The notes below the pieces were generated by a model. That model was given only the letters and a program-made list of their open reading frames with translations. It searched no databases and had not been told where the DNA came from. A stretch of DNA of 12,437 nt from Lachnospiraceae bacterium UBA3845 (GTDB taxonomy: Bacteria; Bacillota; Clostridia; Lachnospirales; Lachnospiraceae), in NCBI GenBank assembly GCA_002392705.1, contig DGHP01000120.1, forward strand, positions 1 through 12,437, given 5' to 3'. Shown in pieces: positions 1 through 5,036 of this stretch. Within the stretch, counting starts at the first letter, position 1. Every line of letters begins with the position of its first letter. The translations under genes were made by a program, and so were the position numbers.

Positions 1-123
1 GCCGGCAGTTTCAACAGTGACATTCCCTTCCAGAAGCAGGGAAAAACATATACCTTCGGGGAAGGCAAAGCAAAACTGGATATAGATATTTCCGCCGGAA
101 ACGTGACGATTCTTGAAAAATAA
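1..123 (+). CDS. C-terminal fragment of a DUF4097-like surface/adhesin-type protein
   Basis: The frame is open from the first base and stops with TAA at 121-123, giving the last 40 residues of a protein whose start lies outside the window. The tail alternates polar and hydrophobic residues and contains FGEGKAKLDIDISAGNVTI close to the end. This resembles the final strands of the beta-helical DUF4097 (LiaG-like, putative adhesin) family, where G-x-A-x-I-x-I-x-x-x-x-G-x-I repeats are typical. Such proteins are often membrane-linked and encoded next to envelope-stress regulators, but that context is outside the window. The assignment rests on a short tail, so the family call is moderate. The reading frame itself is well supported because a strong terminator follows 14 bases after the stop. 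Confidence 0.6.
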   Translation, partial: AGSFNSDIPFQKQGKTYTFGEGKAKLDIDISAGNVTILEK

Positions 124-137
124 AGCGTCAGCCGGCG

Positions 138-171
138 AAGCGCCCGTATGGCATAAGCCGCGGGCGCTTTT
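138..171 (+). terminator. Intrinsic terminator after the DUF4097-like gene
   Basis: A perfect 9-bp stem pairs AAGCGCCCG (138-146) with CGGGCGCTT (161-169), with a 14-base loop. The stem runs into a T tract at 168-171. It lies 14 bases after the stop codon of the upstream gene, as expected for a Rho-independent terminator. Confidence 0.85.
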
Positions 172-177
172 GTAATC

Positions 178-255
178 CGGCAGTTTTGCTGCCGTACACT
201 TCGCCGGAATCCGGGAAAGGTTCCGGCGCTTTACATGCCTGCCGGCAGAACCGGC
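178..255. repeat. Series of three short GC-rich inverted repeats
   Basis: Three dyads follow one another in the intergenic stretch: CGGCAG (178-183) with CTGCCG (189-194), CGCCGGAA (202-209) with TTCCGGCG (221-228), and GCCGG (241-245) with CCGGC (251-255). None is followed by a convincing T run, although the second is followed by CTTTA. They could be backup terminators, processing sites, or simply a GC-rich remnant. No function can be assigned. Confidence 0.5.
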
Positions 256-340
256 GCTGTATAAAGGCGGGCTAAAAAGGCAGTGGAGCAATTTCCTCAA
301 ATGTGGTATCGTGTAGAGGTGCAGAAATAGATCCATTTCC

Positions 341-374
341 GGATGAAGGGTTTTGGTTTCGCTCTTCATCCTTT
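341..374 (+). promoter_or_regulatory. Leader hairpin directly upstream of the 392 gene
   Basis: GGATGAAG (341-348) pairs perfectly with CTTCATCC (364-371), with a 15-base loop, and is followed by TTTGTTT. The dyad ends 7 bases before the GGAGG ribosome binding site at 379-383. It could be a weak attenuating terminator for the three-gene operon or a structure that modulates access to the ribosome binding site. The T run is interrupted, so termination is uncertain. No clear promoter was found between 172 and 341; a TATAAA at 260-265 lacks a correctly spaced -35. Confidence 0.4.
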
Positions 375-391
375 GTTTGGAGGCAGAAGGA

Positions 392-1006
392 ATGAAAACA
401 GATGTAGTTGTGATTTCGAATGACGGCAGCGGGATGGATGAAGCTCTGCTGCAGGCGGATAAAGCGGCGCAGTACAGGGACCTGGAACACCGGGACACGC
501 TTCACTTAAGACTTCTGACGGAAGAAACCCTCGGTATGATGCGCGCCATTACAGGTCAGACAGATGGCAGCTTCTGGATTGAGAGTGACGGAAAAGAGTT
601 CCGCATCTGTCTTAAGGTCGTGACTTACGTGGATTTTGACAAACGGGAGAAACTCCTTGCCGCATCCACCAGCGGGAAGAATGAGGCGGCCAGGGGAATT
701 ATGGGCAGAATCAGGGCTTTCTTTGATCCGCTGGACAGTATGCCGGTTCCTGTTGATCTCTCCACGCAGGGTATGAACAGCGATCTGTCCTGGTCCATGA
801 ACGCATACCGGGCAGACCTTCAGGCCGGCGTGGAAGCGAACCGCGAGGGTGCGGCCAGGGCCTGGGATGAACTGGAACAATCCGTTGTCATCCATATAGC
901 GGATGAAGTAAAAGTAAGTATCCGCGGACGGGAAGTGACGATGACAATTTATAAGAAGATGGGCAAAAAAAGAGTGCGCCGACAGCCGTCCAGGGACGCA
1001 GTCTGA
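392..1006 (+). CDS. Conserved unknown protein, possible degenerate GHKL/RsbW-like fold
   Basis: The start at ATG 392 is chosen because GGAGG (379-383) sits 8 bases upstream; an in-frame start at 353 would run through the leader hairpin. The product has 204 residues, no signal peptide and no membrane segment, so it should be cytoplasmic. A helix at about residues 36-54 (HLRLLTEETLGMMRAITG) looks like the N-box helix of RsbW-type anti-sigma/GHKL ATPases, where E-x-x-x-N normally binds Mg-ATP, but the Asn is absent. An S-T-S-G-K-N stretch at about 92-97 and a C-terminal strand pair (VKVSIRGREVTMTIYKK, about 173-189) complete the resemblance. I recall similar uncharacterised proteins in Lachnospiraceae genomes. 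It is the first gene of a probable operon with the Nudix and histidine phosphatase genes, with a 34-base gap to the next. The fold proposal is inference; no enzymatic role is claimed. Confidence 0.8.
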   Translation: MKTDVVVISNDGSGMDEALLQADKAAQYRDLEHRDTLHLRLLTEETLGMMRAITGQTDGSFWIESDGKEFRICLKVVTYVDFDKREKLLAASTSGKNEAARGIMGRIRAFFDPLDSMPVPVDLSTQGMNSDLSWSMNAYRADLQAGVEANREGAARAWDELEQSVVIHIADEVKVSIRGREVTMTIYKKMGKKRVRRQPSRDAV

Positions 1007-1040
1007 GGACCCCGGGCCGGCGGTACAGAGGAATCACAAA

Positions 1041-1649
1041 ATGACGGAAAAGAACAGAAAAAAGGATCCTCTGGAATGGGAGGAGCTTCAGACAGAACAT
1101 ATCGTGCAGGATGAGTGGATTGATTTCCGGAAGTCCTCTTACCGTTTTCCGGACGGGAGCGTGTACGAGCCCTACTACAGCTACAGCCGGAGAGATTACG
1201 TGGTGATTGTGGCTTCCGATCCACAGGGGAATTACCTGTGCGTCCGGCAGTTCCGCCAGGGGATCCGGAAGGTAACGACGGAGTTTCCCGCAGGCTGTGT
1301 GGAGAAAACGGACCGGACAGGAAACGGAGATGCAGCGGGACAGAATGTGGAGGCGGCCCTGACAGCGGCAAAGCGGGAACTTCAGGAGGAGACCGGATAT
1401 GTCTCCGACGACTGGCATTTTCTGCTTGCAGTTCCTTCCAACGCCACTCTTGCGGATAACTGGGCCTATCTTTTTACAGCCGGCGGCTGCCGGCGGGTCT
1501 CCGGCCAGAAGCTTGACGATATGGAGTTTCTGAATGTCCGGAACTATACAGCCGGGGAGATTGAGGAGCTGATCGCGGAAGGCAGGTTTGAGCAGGCAAT
1601 CCATATTCTGGCATGGCTTCTGGCGCGCAGGGGAAAAAGCCTGGAATGA
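1041..1649 (+). CDS. Nudix hydrolase, ADP-ribose pyrophosphatase-like
   Basis: This 202-residue cytoplasmic protein carries a Nudix box. E-F-P-A-G lies at residues 81-85 and the catalytic helix R-E-L-Q-E-E-T-G-Y at 112-120. These provide the Glu residues that bind the metal ions used to cleave a nucleoside diphosphate linked to another group (X). The EFPAG lead-in is typical of ADP-ribose/ADP-sugar pyrophosphatases, which detoxify or recycle ADP-ribose. The spacing between the first Gly (G85) and the RE motif (R112) is 27 residues instead of the canonical 14, so the loop carries about 13 extra residues rich in Gly, Asp and Thr. The start at 1041 has AGAGGA about 8 bases upstream. It sits 34 bases after the unknown gene and 48 bases before the phosphatase gene, suggesting co-transcription. 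Substrate specificity cannot be read from the sequence. Confidence 0.88.
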   Translation: MTEKNRKKDPLEWEELQTEHIVQDEWIDFRKSSYRFPDGSVYEPYYSYSRRDYVVIVASDPQGNYLCVRQFRQGIRKVTTEFPAGCVEKTDRTGNGDAAGQNVEAALTAAKRELQEETGYVSDDWHFLLAVPSNATLADNWAYLFTAGGCRRVSGQKLDDMEFLNVRNYTAGEIEELIAEGRFEQAIHILAWLLARRGKSLE

Positions 1650-1697
1650 AGAACCGGCAGGGGACGCCGGCATACAGGAAACAGCAGGGGAAACAGG

Positions 1698-2270
1698 ATG
1701 AAGATATGGATTACGCGGCACGGGCAGACCAATCTGAACAGGGCGCATCTGATGCAGGGACTGACGGACGAACCGCTGAATGAAACCGGGATCCTTCAGG
1801 CAGAGGAAGCCAGGGAGCGGATCGGGGAGATCCGCTTCGACGCGGTTTACGCAAGCCCTCTTCAGAGGGCGCTTCTGACCGCCTCCATCATCGGAGGCGT
1901 GGAGGAGGAGGCTGTCATAACAGATCCGCGGATTATCGAGGCGGACTTCGGCCCCTATGAACGCAGAAAGTACTGGATGATCGGCCCGGCCATGACCCTT
2001 TACTGGGCCCTGCCGGAGATTTTTCCGGCGCCTGCGGGAGTGGAGACAGTGAATTCCCTGAGATCCCGGAGCTCGGATTTTCTGAAGGAGCTTGAGCAGA
2101 AAGATTTTGAGAACGTTCTGGTGGCCTGCCATGGCGGCATCATGCGGGCGCTCTGCGGATATCTGGCGGACAGGAAGAACGGGATATGCTGGCGTCCGAA
2201 GCCGCACAACTGTGAGATACGCGTCTTTGAATCAGAGGGCGGCAGGCACAGATATCTGGGAAAAAAGTAG
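1698..2270 (+). CDS. Histidine phosphatase family protein (phosphoglycerate mutase-like)
   Basis: The N-terminus contains the family signature T-R-H-G-Q-T, with His8 the likely phospho-accepting residue. R57 in S-P-L-Q-R, E81 in I-I-E-A-D-F-G and His145 in A-C-H-G-G complete the usual active site of two His, two Arg and an acid. At 190 residues it is typical of small cobC/PhoE-like branch-2 phosphatases rather than true glycolytic mutases, which are about 230-250 residues. The start at 1698 has AGGGG at 1686-1690. The gene is the third of a probable operon; its partner Nudix enzyme releases phosphorylated products, so a joint role in nucleotide or sugar-phosphate clean-up is plausible but only inferred. 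A strong hairpin follows the stop codon. The physiological substrate is not known. Confidence 0.88.
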   Translation: MKIWITRHGQTNLNRAHLMQGLTDEPLNETGILQAEEARERIGEIRFDAVYASPLQRALLTASIIGGVEEEAVITDPRIIEADFGPYERRKYWMIGPAMTLYWALPEIFPAPAGVETVNSLRSRSSDFLKELEQKDFENVLVACHGGIMRALCGYLADRKNGICWRPKPHNCEIRVFESEGGRHRYLGKK

Positions 2271-2283
2271 AAAGAAATCCGGG

Positions 2284-2317
2284 CTGCCCGGGCAGAAATG
2301 CTGTTCTGTCCGGGCAG
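2284..2317 (+). terminator. Strong hairpin ending the 392-2270 operon (no T tract)
   Basis: A 14-bp stem with a single G-U pair joins CTGCCCGGGCAGAA (2284-2297) to TTCTGTCCGGGCAG (2304-2317) across a 6-base loop, 13 bases after the histidine phosphatase stop. The downstream sequence is not T-rich, so it is not a classical intrinsic terminator. It may stabilise the 3' end of the mRNA or act with Rho. From here to the promoter at 2432 I see no other gene or strong signal. Confidence 0.5.
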
Positions 2318-2431
2318 TAACTCTGTCCGGATGCAGCCGGAAAAGAAATGTTGCTATTTACTGCCGTTTTAATATCGACTGCTGAACCCTCGGTATTGCC
2401 CGAAAGAAATTGATTTTTCTGTAAAAAACAG

Positions 2432-2460
2432 TTGACAGCGGGATATAGCCGGTGTATATT
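2432..2460 (+). promoter_or_regulatory. Sigma-A promoter for the metY leader and operon
   Basis: A perfect -35 TTGACA (2432-2437) is separated by exactly 17 bases from a -10 TATATT (2455-2460, 5 of 6 to consensus). Transcription should start at about 2466-2468, giving a roughly 255-base leader before metY. This is the best-looking promoter in the window. Confidence 0.85.
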
Positions 2461-2476
2461 ACCTATCAAACAGGTA
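2460..2476. promoter_or_regulatory. Operator-like inverted repeat at the metY transcription start
   Basis: TACCT (2460-2464) and AGGTA (2472-2476) form an inverted repeat with a 7-base spacer, overlapping the end of the -10 box and the predicted start site. A repressor bound here would block polymerase. The position and A/T-edged CC/GG half-sites are reminiscent of Rrf2-family (for example CymR-type) boxes that control cysteine genes in Firmicutes, but the match to any defined consensus was not tested and no regulator gene is in the window. Confidence 0.4.
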
Positions 2477-2516
2477 GGATTAATAAGAAAACAACAGAGA
2501 GAAAGGAGAAGGCATT

Positions 2517-2627
2517 ATGAAGTCTGTAAGGAATACAGCCGGGAATATGTGTGAGATGGTGGGCACCATGTGTATGATGTCTGTTTTCCGTATGCAGAAA
2601 AAAGTGCTTCTCCGTCACCCGGCATAA
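2517..2627 (+). CDS. Met/Cys-rich leader peptide (36 codons) of the metY operon
   Basis: A small frame begins at ATG 2517 with an excellent Shine-Dalgarno (AAAGGAG, 2502-2508, spacing 8) and stops at TAA 2625-2627. It encodes 36 residues with no similarity I recognise. Codons 11-26 read NMCEMVGTMCMMSVFRM when the preceding Asn10 is included, so 6 Met and 2 Cys fall within 16 codons. It lies about 50 bases after the predicted transcription start, between the promoter and an intrinsic terminator that precedes metY. This arrangement matches leader peptides of amino-acid attenuators, where starvation for the abundant residue stalls the ribosome. The end product of the MetY pathway is methionine, and MetY can also make cysteine-type products. 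The peptide itself probably has no function after translation. That it is translated and regulatory is inference from position and composition. Confidence 0.65.
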   Translation: MKSVRNTAGNMCEMVGTMCMMSVFRMQKKVLLRHPA

Positions 2628-2685
2628 GCTGTACGTACACGGACGTATGGAAGGATATGTCAGGAACCGTTTCGCAGGGAGGCAC
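2604..2685 (+). promoter_or_regulatory. Predicted antiterminator pairing in the metY leader
   Basis: GTGCTTCTC (2604-2612, inside the leader frame, just after its Met/Cys cluster) can pair over 9 contiguous bases, two of them G-U, with GGGAGGCAC (2677-2685). The latter is the 5' arm of the downstream terminator, so the two structures exclude each other. The same upstream segment, CTTCTCC (2607-2613), is also perfectly complementary over 7 bases to GGAGAAG (2505-2511), which contains the leader's Shine-Dalgarno. A ribosome paused on the Met codons near 2568-2594 would leave 2604-2612 free; a ribosome at the stop codon (2625) would cover it. A small TACGT/ACGTA hairpin (2632-2636 with 2643-2647) lies between. 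The model is inferred by eye, without energy calculation. Confidence 0.6.
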
Positions 2686-2703
2686 GGGAGTGCCTCCTTT
2701 TTT
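2678..2703 (+). terminator. Intrinsic terminator (attenuator) just upstream of metY
   Basis: A perfect 8-bp stem pairs GGAGGCAC (2678-2685) with GTGCCTCC (2690-2697) around a GGGA tetraloop, followed by six T residues (2698-2703). It lies inside the metY transcript leader, ending 19 bases before the metY start, downstream of the promoter. It should therefore act as a regulated attenuator, not as the end of another gene. Confidence 0.9.
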
Positions 2704-2722
2704 ACATGGAAGGGAGTATACC

Positions 2723-4021
2723 ATGAGTGATCACAAGTACAGATTCGAAACGCTGCAGCTTCATGTCGGCCAGGAAGAGGCGGACCCGGTTACGGATTCC
2801 AGAGCGGTGCCAATCTATCAGACAACGTCTTACGTCTTCCACAGCGCGCAGCATGCGGCAGACCGCTTTAACCTGCGGGACGCGGGCAATATCTACGGCA
2901 GGCTGACCAATTCCACCCAGGGCGTTCTTGAACAGAGGGTGGCAGCTCTGGAAGGCGGCGCAGCGGCCCTGGCCGTTGCGGCGGGTGCCGCGGCCGTTAC
3001 CTATTCCATTCTTGCGCTGGCAGGAGCAGGGGACAATGTCGTAGCCCAGAAGACCATATATGGGGGCAGTTATAACCTCCTGGATCATACCCTTCCGGCC
3101 TACGGAATCAGTACGACTTTCGTGGACGCGCAGAATCCGGACGAGATCGAAAGCGCGATCAATGAGAAGACAAAGGCTGTGTTTATTGAGACCTTGGGCA
3201 ATCCGAATTCGGACATTCCGGATATCGACGCCATCGCGGAAATCGCCCATGCGCATCAGATTCCGCTTATCATAGACAATACCTTCGGAACCCCCTATCT
3301 GATCCGTCCGATTGAGCACGGCGCAGATATCGTAGTCCATTCCGCCACTAAATTTATCGGCGGCCACGGCACGACCCTCGGCGGCATTATTGTGGACAGC
3401 GGGAAATTCGACTGGACCGCATCGGGGAAATACCCGCAGTTTACGGAACCGAATCCGAGCTATCACGGAGTTTCCTTTGTACAGGCAGCCGGGCCGGCCG
3501 CCTACGCGACCTACATCCGCGCGATCCTTCTTAGGGATACCGGCGCCGCCATCTCACCGTTTAATGCCTGGATCCTGCTTCAGGGTCTGGAGACCCTTTC
3601 CCTCCGCCTTGACCGGCACGCGGAGAACACAAAGAAAGTAGTGGAGTATCTGGCTGGACATCCGCTGGTGGAGAAGGTCAATCATCCCTCGCTTCCGGAC
3701 CACCCGGACCACGCCCTGTATGAGAAATATTTCCCGAACGGCGGCGCTTCGATCTTTACTTTTGATATCCGGGGCGGGCAGAAGGAAGCCTACGCTTTTA
3801 TAGACGCGCTGAAAATCTTCTCACTGCTGGCCAATGTGGCGGATGTAAAGAGCCTTGTGATCCATCCCTATGACACCACACACGCGGAGATGACACCGGA
3901 GCAGCTTGAAGCGGCGGGCATCTATCAGAACACCATCCGCCTGTCCATCGGAACCGAGCATATCGACGATATTCTCTGGGATCTGGAACAGGGTTTTCAG
4001 GCAGTATCCGCTCTTAAATAA
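2723..4021 (+). CDS. metY: O-acetylhomoserine sulfhydrylase (aminocarboxypropyltransferase)
   Basis: This 432-residue PLP enzyme makes homocysteine from O-acetyl-L-homoserine and sulfide in the direct-sulfurylation route to methionine. It belongs to the Cys/Met-metabolism (gamma) family. The Schiff-base lysine is K210 in V-V-H-S-A-T-K-F-I-G-G-H-G, the PLP-pyridine Asp is D185 in I-I-D-N-T, and Y58/R60 in N-I-Y-G-R supply the phosphate contacts from the neighbouring subunit. The insertion around F-T-E-P-N-P-S-Y-H-G separates MetY from cystathionine gamma-synthase and beta-lyase. The start at ATG 2723 has GGAAGGGAG about 8 bases upstream; an in-frame extension to 2570 would run through the terminator and is rejected. 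It follows the Met/Cys-rich leader and attenuator. No terminator separates it from the ABC genes downstream, so they may share a transcript. Family assignment is secure; cysteine synthase side activity is possible. Confidence 0.95.
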   Translation: MSDHKYRFETLQLHVGQEEADPVTDSRAVPIYQTTSYVFHSAQHAADRFNLRDAGNIYGRLTNSTQGVLEQRVAALEGGAAALAVAAGAAAVTYSILALAGAGDNVVAQKTIYGGSYNLLDHTLPAYGISTTFVDAQNPDEIESAINEKTKAVFIETLGNPNSDIPDIDAIAEIAHAHQIPLIIDNTFGTPYLIRPIEHGADIVVHSATKFIGGHGTTLGGIIVDSGKFDWTASGKYPQFTEPNPSYHGVSFVQAAGPAAYATYIRAILLRDTGAAISPFNAWILLQGLETLSLRLDRHAENTKKVVEYLAGHPLVEKVNHPSLPDHPDHALYEKYFPNGGASIFTFDIRGGQKEAYAFIDALKIFSLLANVADVKSLVIHPYDTTHAEMTPEQLEAAGIYQNTIRLSIGTEHIDDILWDLEQGFQAVSALK

Positions 4022-4060
4022 ACAATCCTTTTGATCCGGGAGCATATACCGCGGTGAAAA

Positions 4061-4136
4061 CGTATAGACAGCAGTTCATTTCGTTCGCGCGTATAGTCAT
4101 CCGGGGCGTTTCGTCAGAGTTCAAAACTTCGTTTTG
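4061..4136 (+). other. Gap between metY and the ABC genes: direct repeat and small dyad
   Basis: The 131-base gap (4022-4152) contains no terminator and no convincing sigma-A promoter. CGTATAGACA (4061-4070) recurs as CGTATAGTCA (4090-4099) with one mismatch, 29 bases apart. A small dyad CAAAAC (4122-4127) / GTTTTG (4131-4136) sits directly before the GAGGAGG ribosome binding site (4138-4144). The repeats could be a regulator site and the dyad could tune translation of the binding protein. Function unknown. Confidence 0.35.
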
Positions 4137-4152
4137 TGAGGAGGTAAAACAT

Positions 4153-5034
4153 ATGTCAGGAATCAGAAAAAACAGGATCGCAAAATCTGTCGCCGCAGCA
4201 ACTGCCGCGGCTGTTCTTTTCGTGGGGGCCGTCCCGGCCTTCGCGGACGAAGATGCCGTCTACCGCACAGTGGAGGAGATCCAGGAGAGCGGAAGCATCC
4301 GGATCGGCGTTTTTTCGGACAAGAGTCCTTTCGGATATGTGGATGAATACGGGGAATATCAGGGATATGACGTATATTTCGCAAGACGCATCGGGGAAGA
4401 TCTCGGGGTGGATATCGAGTATGTCTCCACGGAGGCCGCCAACCGGATCGAATATCTTCAGACCGGCAAGGTCGATATTATCCTTGCCAATTTTACCGTA
4501 ACGCCGGAGCGGGCCGAGGAGGTGGACTTCGCGCTGCCCTACATGAATGTGGCGCTGGGAGTTGTTTCCCCTGAGGACGCCGTGATCGAAAGCCTGGATG
4601 AGATCGGCGAGGACCAGCAGGTGATCGTCATCTCCGGAACCACGGCCGAAACCTACCTGGAGAAGAACAATCCGGAGATCAGGCTGCAGAAATACGATGC
4701 CTACGCGGAAGCCAAGACGGCACTGGAGAACGGAAACGCGGATGCCTGGGCAAATGACAACACGGAGGTCATCGCCTTTGCCATCGAAAATGAAGGCTTC
4801 GTGGTGGGAATCCCCTCCCTCGGCAGCGCCGATACCATCGCGCCGGCTGTCACCAAGGGAAATGAGAGCCTCCTGAACTGGCTCAACGAAGAGATTAAGG
4901 CGCTTGGGGAGGAAGCATTTTTCCATCAGGACTATGAGGAGACGCTTCTTTCAACCTATGGCGAAGACTATGAAGACACGCTGGTCGTGGAAGGCGGCGT
5001 GATCGGAGGAGAAGAGGCGGAGACGGAAGCCTGA
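4153..5034 (+). CDS. Polar amino-acid ABC transporter, substrate-binding protein (SBP_bac_3)
   Basis: This 293-residue exported protein captures an amino acid for the adjacent permeases. A signal peptide spans about residues 1-31: basic R-K-N-R, an Ala-rich hydrophobic core, then A-V-P-A-F-A followed by D-E-D. The mature part is a type-3 solute-binding domain. I-R-I-G-V-F lies at 49-54, G-Y-D-V-Y-F-A-R-R-I at 71-80 and F-T-V-T-P-E-R at 114-120. R120 and D202 (A-W-A-N-D-N) are positioned like the Arg/Asp pair that clamps the amino-acid alpha groups. There is no lipobox cysteine, indeed no cysteine at all, which is unusual for a Gram-positive binding protein. The C-terminus is acidic. The start at 4153 is set by GAGGAGG at 4138-4144 and by the signal peptide; the longer frame from 4054 is rejected. 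Linkage to metY suggests a sulfur amino acid such as cystine or methionine, but specificity is not readable. Confidence 0.92.
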   Translation: MSGIRKNRIAKSVAAATAAAVLFVGAVPAFADEDAVYRTVEEIQESGSIRIGVFSDKSPFGYVDEYGEYQGYDVYFARRIGEDLGVDIEYVSTEAANRIEYLQTGKVDIILANFTVTPERAEEVDFALPYMNVALGVVSPEDAVIESLDEIGEDQQVIVISGTTAETYLEKNNPEIRLQKYDAYAEAKTALENGNADAWANDNTEVIAFAIENEGFVVGIPSLGSADTIAPAVTKGNESLLNWLNEEIKALGEEAFFHQDYEETLLSTYGEDYEDTLVVEGGVIGGEEAETEA

Positions 5035-5036
5035 CC

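Noticed and set aside
308..371. Resemblance of GTAGAGGTGC followed by GGATGAAGGG to the 5' part of a lysine riboswitch
   Set aside because: The rest of the conserved five-helix core is missing within the 80 bases before the gene, and the gene is not a lysine gene. It is probably chance or at most a relic.
888..2207. Long minus-strand open frame of 439 codons antisense to the Nudix and phosphatase genes
   Set aside because: It is antisense to two genes with clear catalytic motifs, crosses the gap between them, and its translation is low-complexity Arg/Pro/Leu/Cys-rich sequence with no recognisable domain. It is explained by codon bias.
2570..2722. An in-frame N-terminal extension of MetY starting at GTG 2570 (51 extra residues)
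   Set aside because: It would run through the intrinsic terminator at 2678-2703 and overlap the leader frame. The ATG at 2723 has a good ribosome binding site and gives the normal MetY N-terminus.
2467..2722. A T-box or SAM (S-box) riboswitch in the metY leader
   Set aside because: I found neither the T-box AGGGTGGNACCGCG motif nor the S-box conserved core. The leader frame explains the region better.
4054..4152. A longer start for the substrate-binding protein (GTG 4054)
   Set aside because: The ATG at 4153 has a near-perfect GAGGAGG site and begins a standard signal peptide; the extension would bury that signal peptide internally.
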